A stretch of 58,651 nucleotides of DNA. It comes from Pelagophyceae sp. CCMP2097 (taxonomy: Eukaryota; Sar; Pelagophyceae). The translations under genes and the position numbers were made by a program. The notes under the pieces were generated by a model. It had not been told where the DNA came from. It saw only the letters and a program-made list of their open reading frames with translations, and made no database searches. The number at the start of each line of letters is the position of its first letter. Positions within the stretch are counted from its first letter, which is position 1. Shown piece by piece: positions 19,945 to 30,690 of this stretch. The stretch lies in NCBI GenBank assembly GCA_026770575.1, contig MU657186.1, forward strand, positions 17,477 through 76,127, written 5' to 3'.

Positions 19945-22669
19945 TTATACTTCGATGCACATGTTGGTGTCGCGGTTGACGGCGACGTATGCAGAACATT
20001 TCACGACTTTTTGGTTTCCGCCCTTTTCAAGGCGAATAACTACAAACCCGTTAAATTCTAAAAACTCGTTGGTCACTGGCAGCGTCACCCAGAGCAATTC
20101 CTCTTTGACAGGCGTGCCCTCGCCCGCCGAATATCGTCCGTTTGATCCAAAGCAAACAAGGACGTTGCCAGTGCGTCCTCTGCCGTCGAATTGGGACAGG
20201 GTTTGCAGGTGGCGCTGGCGCCCGGTCTCGCTTTCGGCGTCCCGTCGCGCGCTTCGAGAAGCCACCGCTGCGTCAATTTTCGCGACAGTTGTCTTCGAGC
20301 CACCCTTCGAGCCTTTTTTTCCATGTGAGTGGGAGCTGCGCGAGTGAGAGCAAGGCTCTCTCACGCGCCAAAGCAGACGCACCTTTGAGCCCNNNNNNNN
20401 NNNNNNNNNNNNNNNNNNNNNNNNNNNNNNNNNNNNNNNNNNNNNNNNNNNNNNNNNNNNNNNNNNNNNNNNNNNNNNNNNNNNNNNNNNNNNNNNNNNN
20501 NNNNNNNNNNNNNNNNNNNNNNNNNNNNNNNNNNNNNNNNNNNNNNNNNNNNNNNNNNNNNNNNNNNNNNNNNNNNNNNNNNNNNNNNNNNNNNNNNNNN
20601 NNNNNNNNNNNNNNNNNNNNNNNNNNNNNNNNNNNNNNNNNNNNNNNNNNNNNNNNNNNNNNNNNNNNNNNNNNNNNNNNNNNNNNNNNNNNNNNNNNNN
20701 NNNNNNNNNNNNNNNNNNNNNNNNNNNNNNNNNNNNNNNNNNNNNNNNNNNNNNNNNNNNNNNNNNNNNNNNNNNNNNNNNNNNNNNNNNNNNNNNNNNN
20801 NNNNNNNNNNNNNNNNNNNNNNNNNNNNNNNNNNNNNNNNNNNNNNNNNNNNNNNNNNNNNNNNNNNNNNNNNNNNNNNNNNNNNNNNNNNNNNNNNCCG
20901 CAATTTGCCGTCGTCGTCCTGGAAGAGGTACGCCGTTCGTCCTGCGCGGCGAAGGCATTTTGCGAAAGGGCGGCCGCTTCGAGGGCCTTGGGGGCACACG
21001 TACCAGAGTCGTAGCACAGCGCGGAGAGGATGTCGCCAAAGGTGAGTGTTTTGGCCGTTTGGCGGTCGACCGGCGTCTCTCGGTGATAAATATTCAAGTC
21101 GACGACCGCTTGCGCGATTAAGGAGAGAACCGGGAATTCTTCGTAAAACTGCGACGCCTCGAGTTTCCTGGTGTATTCGACCGATTGGCCTAGCGAACGT
21201 AGGATAATTGTGCCGCCGAAAGATTGTGCGAGTTCCACTTTTTGTTTCGAGTGCTTTATTTGTTGTGTAGAATAATAATAAATAAGATATAACAACATAA
21301 TGAGATATCGATAATAATAAGATATAATAATAATATAATAATAATATATTAATATTATTATTAATTTTATATTATATTATATTATATTAATATTAATATT
21401 CAATATTAATATTAATATTAATAATATTAATATTAATATTATAATATATTATATTAATTAATTAATTAATTAATTAAATATTAATTTTAAAATAATAGTA
21501 ATAATAATAATAATAATAAAACATATCTTGAGCTGTCCAGTCTAAAAAAAACTTTGTCATTCCGGAGTCGGCTCAACCAATCGTGACAAAGGAACACACC
21601 GTTGCGTGTCGCCACCTTCGTCGTAAAGTAGTTGATCTCCTGCGGGAAAGTTGAGGACACGAAATGGCCGCCAGCGGCTCCGACGTTCATGCCACCTGGA
21701 TCCACGCTCGCGTCGAAGAAATTCTGTGTTCTCTCGCGAGACCGTTTCAGAGACAGGCGCGCACCGTCACCGAGTTTTGAGCGGCTCTTGAAGAGCACTT
21801 GGACCGCGCACTCTGCGATGCCGGCGCGGACTAAGACGACGTCGCGGTCGTCGTTCAAATCGAGCTTGTTCGGCACGAGCTTGATGACTAAAACGAGCAC
21901 CTTTTCGACGATGTCCGGAAGCACGACGATGAACTCTTCCCGCGGCGCATCGCCCACTTTAACGCCGGCGCCGTCGATGCGCCCGCACGACTGGCGTCTG
22001 TTGCGCTCCTCGAAGAGCCGCTCTCCGACTTTGCGGCGCGTCTCGCCCACGTAGCGGCGCGAGGACGCCTTGTTGGCGTCCTCATTTTTCCACTTCTGAA
22101 GAATGGCTCGCGCAAAAAAAAAGTCGGAAACGTTAAACACGTCGTCGGAGTCCGGATTCAAAACGTAATTTGCGAGGTCGCAAAGCTGGCCCGCCGTGGT
22201 CCTAACCCGCCATAAGTAAACGACGTTTTTGGGGCCATCCTCCGGGATCTCCTGAAGAATGTCGTCGAAACAGCCGTCGTAAGTGGGCATCTCGACGGCT
22301 GTGATCACCTTTTTCGGCGAGTGCTTCAAGAGCAGGGAGAGTAAGTACGCCGTTGCGACGATGCGTTGCCTACCAAAAAGCATCGGGTCAAAAGTCGGGA
22401 ACCCAAAATTCAGTCGCCTCTCAAGAGCATAAGATATTAACGTGAAAAGACACTGGAGTCGTGCGCCAGCGGAATCGGGTGCTTTTTGCTTCGAAGCCAC
22501 TCCTCCGAGCCCTTTCGCATGACTGCCACGGCGGCGAGGGACCACTCGTCAAAATCAAAGGCGCCTTTCGACGTCATTTCGGAATTAAAATCCGCCGTCT
22601 TGCGCAGCAGCTCCGAGCCCTCGACGATCGCGGTGGCCCAACGCACGTCTTCGTCGTCCGACGCCTACG
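19945..22669 (-). CDS. Uncharacterised multi-exon gene, interrupted by assembly gap
   Basis: I do not recognise the family. Protein-like minus-strand segments in order are: SDDEDVRWATAIVEGSELL to HDSSV (about 22669-22450), a long exon with YALERRLNFGFPTFDPMLFG, ITAVEMPTYDGCFDDILQEI and VEKVLVLVIKLVPNKLDL (about 22440-21550), one with LEASQFYEEFPVLSLIAQAV ending at a gtacgt donor (about 21270-21010), then after the unsequenced gap a final piece ending KCSAYVAVNRDTNMCIEV at the stop 19945-19947. Codon use is less GC-biased than in the neighbours. A START-like or other ligand-binding fold is conceivable from the alternating hydrophobic pattern, but this is a guess. The 5' end is not found, and exon joins around the AT-rich island are unresolved, so these pieces could also be two genes. 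Confidence 0.45.
20393..20897. other. Assembly gap (run of N)
   Basis: 505 undetermined bases inside the uncharacterised minus-strand gene. Its size may be an estimate. Confidence 0.99.
21262..21526. repeat. AT-only low-complexity island
   Basis: About 265 bp built almost only of A and T (ATAATA, TTAATATTAATATT and ATTAATTAATTA units), ending in an AATAATAAT trinucleotide run. It is self-complementary over long stretches. It sits between two exon-like segments of the uncharacterised gene, so it is either an intron or an intergenic spacer, in sharp contrast to the surrounding GC content. Confidence 0.9.
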
Positions 22670-22699
22670 AAAACATCTTCGCCAGGGCAGACTTTTCAA

Positions 22700-23860
22700 G
22701 TCTCGAACCAGCCTTGCAAGCGACCGCGCGAGAAGCAAGACCAAACGAGGGGCCATCGAAGCGGCCGCAGAGACACAGACGAAAAGGACGAGAGGCCTTG
22801 CAAATACCACGCGAGGGACGGCGCGAGGTGCCTTCAGGAGCAGGGGTGGAATCGGGTTTTCCCGAAACCCGCAGGTCGTGTTTTGGCCGACCCACCGTCC
22901 CATGCGCCGTCTCGTACCAGCCCGTTGGCGGTGCCTCTCCACAGACGTTGAGACGGTCCCGTGGACGGCGGCCCTAGTACGGGGCCGTCGGCGGGACCGT
23001 CGACGGGGCCCCTCGCGCGGTCCTCGACGTCTCTTTCGACGGTCCCTTTCGACGCTTCCTCTTGGGTCCTTGAAAAGCTCTCCGGACGGAGCCTTGCAAG
23101 GCGGCGGTCGCTCGCCCGGCCTCTGCACGATCACTTACAAGGCCTGTTTGAAGGGCTCTTAAAGAGCCCTCCGGACTGCCCCCCTGCAAGGCCTCTCTTT
23201 GGGTGCCACTTGCAAGGCCTCTGCGCTGTCGCTTGCCGCGAGTCGCGGGTCTGGCCGTGGCCCGAACCCGAACCCGACCCAAAGATTCGGGTTTGGTCAC
23301 GCGACTAACCCGCGACCCGAGGGTTTGGCACAAATTGAAAACCCGACCCGACCCGAATACACGAATACACGGCCTTGCCAGGGCCTGTCCAAGATGCCTT
23401 CACAAGAGACTGCGCAAGGGCCCGTGCGAGAGGAAGCTCGTCAGGGCCCGCACTAGCAACCTTGGGAGAGACCTTGCGAGGGGTCGTCCAAAAGGCGTCT
23501 TGGAACAAACCGCCCAGAGACCTCTTCGGGGCCCATACAAAGAGGCATGAGCCCGTACGACAGACCGCATGCCCCGCACGGGCATTCCGAGGCCTTGCAA
23601 GAGTTTGTACGAAGGGCCTTGGAGCGCATCGTGCGAGAGACCCGCCCTCCGACTGCACGGGGGGCCGTAAGAGATCACAGAGAGGGGCCGTCAAAGGGGC
23701 CGTACACAGGGCCCTGGCGAGGGACTTGTCAGGGTCCGTGCGAGGAGCCTTGAAGGGGGCTGTAAGAGCGCTGTTCGTCGTGGCAGCTTGCAAGCGCCCT
23801 TAAAAGAGACCTTGCAAGTGACCGTGCAGAGGCCTTGCAAGCGACCGCAAAAGAGAAGCG
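22700..23860. repeat. Diverged repeat array with recurring CTTGCAAG palindrome
   Basis: The 8-bp palindrome CTTGCAAG occurs exactly at 22713, 23093, 23209, 23594, 23787, 23811 and 23834. Near copies lie at 22797, 23183 and elsewhere, usually within GGCCTTGCAAGG/C. Between them recur GGGCCCGT, GCCCT and CAAGAGAC-like blocks, and a stretch of degenerate CCCGACCCGAA units lies at 23258-23355. Both strands stay open for long distances, but the translations are themselves repetitive and match nothing I know, so I treat this as non-coding repeat DNA. Confidence 0.6.
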
Positions 23861-23946
23861 TCCGTCTAGAGGGCTTTTCAAGGGCCCGGGTAAGGATGGT
23901 CTTGCACGGGCTCGAGTCTCGCACCCATGAGCCCACATGGCATCCC

Positions 23947-25000
23947 TCAACCATATGGGATTGCCCGAAAAAGCGGACGCTGTTTAAAAGTACCTTTTGC
24001 GTCTGCGTTGACAAGCGTGGCGTGCTTCCTGCCTGCAAAGAAACTGCGTCGCGGTGTCGCGATTTCGTCGCGCGCGCAACTCGGAGAAAGGCGCTCTCGA
24101 GACTCGTCACGCACCGCATTCCGCGCCGACTGCTGAATGACCGCGTCGCCGTTCACGTTGCCGCCCGCGCCCGCGGCGGCAGCCGCGACCGCGACGACCG
24201 CGGCGCCGCCGCGCCGCCCGGACGCCAGGGACTCGAGCTGAGACAAATCGAGGACGCCTTTTCCTAACGAAGACGAGCCCTCGACAGTCACGTCCAACTC
24301 GAACGAGGGCTCGCCCGGCGCCGCGACATTGCCCGCGCCGTCTGACTTTAACGCGCCGGCCCAATCGACGTGGATGCCCGACGAACCTTCGATTCTCCGA
24401 GACTTGGTCGCCGCCCCTGCAACGACGACGTCCGGCGCCGCGCGCCTGCGATGCCACCGGGTCGCCGGGGGCACTTCGGTCGCAGGCCACGGTCAAGGCG
24501 CCGTACGAAAAGAGGAAGGCCGAGTTGGCGTGGAAGACTGACTTTTCGATTCTCCGGTCGGCGTCCTCCGCCTCTTGCATGGCGGCGTCCTGCGCCACTT
24601 GCATGCGGTCTGCCGCCTCGCGCCTACGATGCCACCGTCCGGGTCGCAGAAAGCGCCTCGGTCGCAGGCCACGGTCAAGGCGCCGTACGAAAAGAGGAAG
24701 GCCGAGTTGGCGTGGAAGACTGACTTTTCGATTCTCCGGTCGGCGTCCTCCGCCTCTTGCATGGCGGCGTCCTGCGCCACTTGCATGCGGTCTGCCGCCT
24801 CGCGCCTACGATGCCACCGTCCGGGTCGCAGAAAGCGCCTCGGTCGCAGGCCACGGTCAAGAAGCCGTACGATTCGATAAGTCCCGAGCCGATGCGCTCT
24901 TCGTTAGACGTCGCCGTTGCAGCCAATCGTACTTGGACCCGCTGCGCACTGCCCCCCCGTCCGGCGTTCTTCCGTGGCATGGCGCGCGCGCGCGGGCGTC
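23947..25000 (-). CDS. Possible uncharacterised gene containing duplicated exon-like units
   Basis: Minus-strand protein-like segments: SNEERIGSGLIESYGFLTVAC (about 24900-24850), then two copies of MQVAQDAAMQEAEDADRRI...FLFSYGALTVAC created by the 182-bp tandem duplication, then IEGSSGIHVDWAGALKSDG, EPSFELDVTVEGSSSLGKG and VLDLSQLESLAS (about 24400-24220). Because 182 is not a multiple of three, the copies can only all be coding if introns separate them. GT and AG dinucleotides are present at suitable places (gtcagtcttcc after RRIEK; ggcggcag before the next ATGCAAG block). Family, start and end are not determined. Confidence 0.3.
24479..24866. repeat. 182-bp direct tandem duplication
   Basis: The sequence starting GTCGCAGGCCACGGTCAAGG occurs at 24479, 24661 and 24843, an exact period of 182 bp. 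The first two units are nearly identical over their full length. The third breaks off after about 22 bp (at GTCAAGAAGCCG). A more diverged relative of the unit's end lies just upstream at 24445-24478. Confidence 0.92.
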
Positions 25001-25221
25001 GCGCTGCCCCCCAACGCCGCGTGCGTACGGCCGTGTTCCACAAAACTTCGTAGGGCGTTTTCTAAGATATTGTTTTGTAATTGCATCCTCGAGAAACGTT
25101 TCGCTAGTCGGGGACCTTTTACAGCGCGTTCTAAAACAAGGTCCAGCGCGGCGCAGCCACCGACGCGCAGCGCGACGCAGCGCAGCGCCAGCCGCGAACG
25201 CCACATTTTTCAAACTAAGCG

Positions 25222-27692
25222 ATGCCGCCGCAGCCGCGTCCGGCGCCACCGCGGCGCCTCGCTCCGATGGACGTGTCGTACCGCGACGGGAAAAGGTTAC
25301 TGTTCGCCGCTAATGTGTGTAAGGACCGCAAGCAAATCCTCCGAGCAACCTCGTCCTGGCAGTCGTACTACATTGTATGCGATGTCGCGGTCGCTGTTCC
25401 TCTCGGCGTTGGGAGGCATCTACCTCGCGGCTTTTGCGTCGTTCTGGCTCCAGTATCCGGGCCTCATCGGCGGCGGCGGCCTCTTACCCGCGGTGGCGTT
25501 TTGGAGCCGTGTGCAAGGCGCGCACGGCGGCGGCGCGTGGGAGTCTTTTAAGGCGGTGCCCTGCCTCTTCTGGCTGTCCGCCGACGGCGCATCCGACGCG
25601 GCGCTCGAGGCCGTGACGCTGATCGGCCTCGCCTGCGCCTGCCTCGGTCTCGGGGGCGTCCACCACGGCCTCTTGTTCGTTGTCATGTTCCTCTGCTACT
25701 TGTCGCTCTATACCGTGGGCCAGACGTGGCTCGGCTTCCAATGGGACATCTTCCTCCTCGAGACGGGCGCCGCCGCAATCCTGTGAGTGGGCAGTCTTCC
25801 CTTTGACTCCGTTGCGACTGTAGTCTTCCCTCGCCAAAGGTATGCGCCGTGGCGCTCGATGCGCGTCAACGCGGACGACGCGGGCGCGCACCCGATGACC
25901 TGGGTCAGTGCCTCCTTTCGAGGCACATCCGATGACCCGTGCGCGTTGTTGAGACGGGGGCCTCTATAGGTGCTGCGCGCTCAATGGGTCAAGTTCATGG
26001 TCATGTCGGGCGTCGTCAAGGTCACGGCGCGGTGCCCGACGTGGGAGCACCTCACGGCGCTGGAATTCCACTTCGCCTCGACGTGTGAGTCCAATGGGTC
26101 TCGTGACTGATCGCATGGCGGCGTCTGATGGCGCGGCAGGTCTGCCGACGGCCGAGGCGTGGTGGCTGCACTCGCTGCCGCCGTTCCTGCTGCGTATGTG
26201 CGTGGCGTTCATGTTCGTTTGCGAGCTTTTAGCGCCCTGGCTGCTTTTAGTGCCGTGCACGCCGGTGCGGCGCGTTGGTGTGGTCGTGCAGCTCGCTTTG
26301 CAGGTCGGGATCCAGGCGACGGGAAATTACAACTGGTTCAACCTCCAAACCGCGGCGCTTCTGCTCCCGGCGTGGGCGCCCGACTTTGACAAAAACGAAG
26401 CCTGGGAGCGCTTCTGGGCGACGCCGCTCGGCCGCTGGACCGGCTATTTCGGCGCCGTGGCCGTCCTCGCCGCCGCCGCCGCGCAACTCTTCCCCGTCCG
26501 CTACGACGCCGTCGCGGGGGAGACGTGGGCCGAGGCTTTGGCGCGGCCGGATGCGCTGTTCATCGAGAACCGCGCGACGCCGATGTGGACGGCGCGGCTC
26601 CTCGAGTCGGCCGTGAACCAGTGGACGATTGGCTATCTCTACGCCATGCTCTTTGCCACAACGCTCTGCGCCGCCTGGGGCACCGCGCCTGCGTTAAAGG
26701 GGTCTCGCGCCGTCGATTTCGCGGCGCGCCTCGTCTCGCTGGCCGTTTCGAGCTGCTACTTGGGAGTCACGCTTTTGCCGCTCGAGTCTATAACGCGCCG
26801 GCAAGTCGGCCCGCTGCTCTTGCCGCTTTTATGCGACGCTTCAAAGCGCCTCGCATCAATGCTCGCGCCGTTCCACGTCTCGTCGTCGTACGGCCTCTTC
26901 CGGCGCATGTCGGGCGTCGGGGGCGTCGGCGACGTCGAAAACGTGGGCTGGGGCGGCCAGCCGCCGTCCATCGTCGAGGTGCCCGCCGTCGTATTGTCGA
27001 CGTCTGTCGACGGTACGGAGTGGCGCGAAGTCGCGTTTCGATACGCGCCTTACGTTGAAACTCGCGCGCCGCGGCGCACGGCGCCGCACCAGCCTCGCCT
27101 CGACTGGCAGCTCTGGTTCGCCGCACTCGGGAGTTCCAATCATAACCCCTGGCTGCTGCACCTCGTGTACAAGGTCGTCTCGACAACCGACGCGCGAAGC
27201 GACGATGCGCTGAAACTCCTCGACTTGGAGGCGCACGACCCGACCGGGGCAAAGTTCGTCCGGGCGGATCTCTACCACTACGACTTTACGCGTGTTCCGT
27301 CGCCCTGGGCACGGCGCAACGCCCCCGGCAGCGTTGAAGTGGACTGCTCTTCTGCAGCGGATTGCGACAAGTGGTGGAAACGCGAAAAGGTCCGAGAGTA
27401 TCTCCCTACGGTCGACCGCTCTATCCTCTACAACCAAGTCGTCAAGCCGCAAGGCTGGCCCGAGGCGCCGCCGCCGCGGAGCTGCCCGAATTCGCGCGGG
27501 GGAGCGGCCGCGTGCGCGGCGAAAGCGGCGCTGCGCGGCTTTGTTGGGTTCCAAGTGGGCGGTTATCTCGTCGACGGGCCGCTGCTCATCATCTTAACGC
27601 TCGTCGCCGCCGTCCTCGCAGTCAAGCGCGCCGCGTTGAGCGCGAGGAGGAGAAGCGCCGGCCGAGGCGGTTTGAACGTGAAAGCCGAGTAA
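25222..27692 (+). CDS. Lipase maturation factor family protein (LMF1/LMF2)
   Basis: Five exons (25222-25295, 25363-25782, 25840-25903, 25970-26084, 26140-27692; introns 55-67 nt) join in frame to 741 residues. Multiple membrane spans begin with LFLSALGGIYLAAFASFW. Family hallmarks follow in order: LIGGGGLLP, MVMSGVVKVTARCPTW, ATGNYNWFNLQTAALLLP, then the C-terminal lumenal domain with VAFRYAPYVETRAP, QPRLDWQLWFAAL, NPWLLHLVYKVV and DLYHYDFTR. A final TM helix (LLIILTLVAAVLAV) precedes a basic tail. LMF proteins sit in the ER membrane and help fold and dimerise secreted lipases, and more broadly handle disulfide-rich clients. ATG 25222 is supported by the in-frame splice into the first membrane segment. 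Confidence 0.92.
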
Positions 27693-28046
27693 TCGGCGTG
27701 CTCCGCGAGGTAGGGCGTTCCGGCGACTCTTGGGGAGGACCAAGTGCATAGTATGCATATCATGTCAGAGAGGCAGAGCGGCCAGCCGACGAGGGATTCA
27801 GGTGCAAGGTCGGGACCGGCCCGGGTGGGCGGTTCGCGTGGCCTCTGGGTAACCTCTGGTCGGGTCGGGCGGGCCACTAGTGGAGTAGGAAACCTTCCTG
27901 GAACTTTTTGAAAAGTGTTCGAGTCAACCGTGACGTTTGTCCGTGCGACCCCAAGATTTGGCCAATCAGATTCACGTGAGATCTCGAAGGAAGGTCGGCC
28001 GCGCCGTGGACGAGCGGGCGGGGGGCGCGCCTTTGCAGGCGTCGCG
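27693..28046. other. Intergenic region upstream of the second HECT gene
   Basis: No gene is visible. It contains GCATAGTATGCATATCATG (27745-27765) and GGTCGGGCGGGCC-type GC boxes, plausible promoter material for the downstream gene. Confidence 0.3.
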
Positions 28047-30485
28047 ATGCGGTTCGCCCGCGCCGCAGTCGTCGCGCTGCGGCTCGCCTGCAGCACAGCA
28101 ACGCTGCGCGGCGCGCCCGGAGCGGTGGCCTCGCGCGCGCCTCTGGCGGCCGAGGCGGCCGTCGACGCGCCTCGCCCGACGTTCCGGCCGACGTCCCCGT
28201 CCGACGACGGCGGCCGCGACGACGACCCGAGCTTTGTGCACGGTTACTTTTTCGTTCTTGTAGTCGTGGTGACTCTCTTTGGAGGCTGCGCGTGCCTCAC
28301 CGCAAACGGTGCGACGGCCGAGTCCCAATCGCGCGTCTGTTCACGCGATTGGTTCCGTCTTTGGAGGCGTCAGTCCCGCGAAGGCCGCGGCTCGTAGGCT
28401 GCGAGGCGGACTCTGTGTCTCTGCCGCAACGCCGGGGCCACCTCTCGGCGGCGGACGAGCACCGCTTCGTCCTCCTCCGCGACTCGCTCGTCGAGCGCGG
28501 CGAGGCGCAGTGGACCTGCTGCGTCTGCGCCTTTGCAAACGCGCCCCGTGCGGCGGAGTGCGCTTTGTGTGGCGCCGCGGCGGCGCTGTCCAACGATTTC
28601 GACGACCGCCTCGGCCGCCGCCGGCAGTCCGAGTCGTCGCGCGCGTCGCACGACAGCCGCGTCGCCGTCGAAAGGATCTCCGTCGACGGCCGTGCTGTAC
28701 AAAGGCGCGGCGGCTGGCGCGCTTTGTCCCCAGAAGAAAGAGCCCAAGCGTTTATGGTCCGCCGCCTGAACAACCTCACGCTGACTCAGAAAGGCGCCGC
28801 GCGCAGACACATCTGGCGCCGGCGACGGAGCAGCAGGACTGGCGCTTTGATGTGGTCGAGGCAGAAGCTCAGTGACGTTGGGCCGCCGTCGCCGGCGTCG
28901 AGCGGCGCGCGGCCGCGCGGCGGCGGCGGCCTTGAGGAGGGCCTGCTAGACTCGAGCGACGACGAGGCGCGCGGGCATTCTTTGGCGTTTGTGGCGTCGC
29001 TGGCGGAACACGCGGACGACGTCCGATGGTCCCTCGTCGACTCGGCGCCGAGCGAGGCCAGCGCCCCGCGCGCGGGGCCCCGCGAAAGGTCGTGCTGGCT
29101 GCGCGTGTGCTGCGACCGATATCGCGTCTCCGCGCTGTACGACAAGGATGGGCCGGACCTTGAGTTTGTAGCGTCCGCTCCCTTTAACGACAAAGAAGTT
29201 TGGTTAGAAAGGTCGCTGGACTCGCTGCACGGCATTTTAGCGCACGACACTTTGCGCCAGCGGCGGTGCCGGCCCTTGACCATGGAGGTCCGGCGGGCGC
29301 ACGTCGTCGCCGACTCGCTGCGAAGGTTTGAAGGCGTCTCTTTAGACCGTTTAAGAGGCTCGGCTTTAAGAGCGCGCTTCCGCGGCGAGGCCGGCGTCGA
29401 CGCGGGGGGGATCGCGCGTGAATGGTTCCACGTCGTCGCTTCCGAGATGTTTTCCGTCGAGTTTGGGCTGTTTGAATGCCGCCGCGAAGCGGGCCACGCT
29501 CAAAACGTCAACCCCGCTTCCGGCGCTGCGGCCTTTGAGGCTTTTCGAAGGCGCGGCCGGACTCGGACCATCTCGCAGGCGCGCTACTTTCGCTTCGCGG
29601 GGCGGTTCGTGGCCAAGGCAATTCGGGAGCGCGTGGCTTTACCTTTGACGCTGGCGCTGCCGCTTTTAAAGCACGTCTTGTCCGTGCCTCTCTCGTTTTC
29701 AGACTTAGAATACGTCGACGCCGAGTCGTTCCAGTCGTACGCCTGGCTCCGCGACAATGCCGGCGCCGAGGCGCTCTCATTGGATTTTACGGTGCAGACG
29801 TCGGACGGCACTGGCAAAGTCTTGGAACTCTTGCCCGGCGGCGCGGGCATCGCGGTGACCGACGACAACAAGGCGCACTACCTCGCCTGCGTGCTGAGGT
29901 ACCGCGTGCTGGATTCCGTCAAGGCGCAGCTGGTCGCGTTTTTGAAGGGCTTTGACGACGTTCTGCCGCGCGAGGTCCTTTGCGTTTTCGACTACCAAGA
30001 GCTGCAGCTCCTCGTCGGCGGCCAGCGCACCATCGACGTCGACGACTGGCGCAGGCACACGCGCTACCTCGGCGCGTTCGCCTCGCTCGGAGAAAAGCAT
30101 GGCACGGTGGCCAACTTTTGGCGGTGCGTCGAAAAGTTCGACGCCACGGACCGCGCCAGACTCTGCCAGTTCGCCACGGGCACGCCGCAGCTGCCGCCGT
30201 CGGGCTTCAAAGCCCTGGTCGGCGACGACGGAAGGTTCTGCAACTTTACGCTCACGTCTTTCTCCCGCGTCTCTCGAGACGACGCGCCTCTCTCGAGACA
30301 TCCGTCGACCGCCTTGCCGCACGGGCTCGCCCCCTAGGTCGCTGCCGCGCGCTTTGGGCGTCTGGCCGCGGGCACACACGTGCTTCAACCGCATCGACCT
30401 GCCGCTGTACGAGTCGCTGGAGGAGCTCGAGAGTTATCTGTCCCTGTCCATCCAGCTCGAAGTCTTGGGCTTCACCATCGACTAA
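28047..30485 (+). CDS. Membrane-anchored HECT E3 ubiquitin ligase with RanBP2 zinc finger
   Basis: Three exons (28047-28308, 28398-30255, 30338-30485; introns 89 and 82 nt) give 755 residues. The N-terminus MRFARAAVVALRLACS is signal-like. A clear transmembrane helix follows at about residues 67-84 (YFFVLVVVVTLFGGCACL). Right after it lies a RanBP2-type zinc finger (from W126: WTCCVCAFANAPRAAECALC, i.e. W-x-C-x2-C-x3-N-x6-C-x2-C), which in relatives binds ubiquitin or RNA. The HECT domain has LRARFRGEAGVDAGGIAREW, RYFRFAGRFVAKAI, DFTVQTSDGTGK, KFDATDRARLCQFATGT, NFTLTS-LPRAL across the last splice, and PRAHTCFNRIDLPLY with catalytic Cys722. It likely ubiquitinates proteins at an endomembrane, with its catalytic part in the cytosol. 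Confidence 0.9.
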
Positions 30486-30690
30486 TCCTGTGAATAAAGC
30501 CCGATTCGGGCACACGCCGACCGTAGCAGCGTGGGCACCTCCGAGACGGGTTAGACCGCCCGCCGACTGTCCAGAGATGTCGGACTCACGACTAGGAATT
30601 CCTAGTCTCAGCGGGCCGGGCAGATCCGATCGCCGACTTTGCCGATTCGACTTCGGCGACGTTTGCCTTGAGGTCCAAGCGCGTGCTGCC

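Noticed and set aside
22574..23793. Several 100-230 residue frames on both strands in the CTTGCAAG region.
   Set aside because: Their translations are repetitive because the DNA is repetitive. Neither strand shows a family motif or sensible splice pattern.
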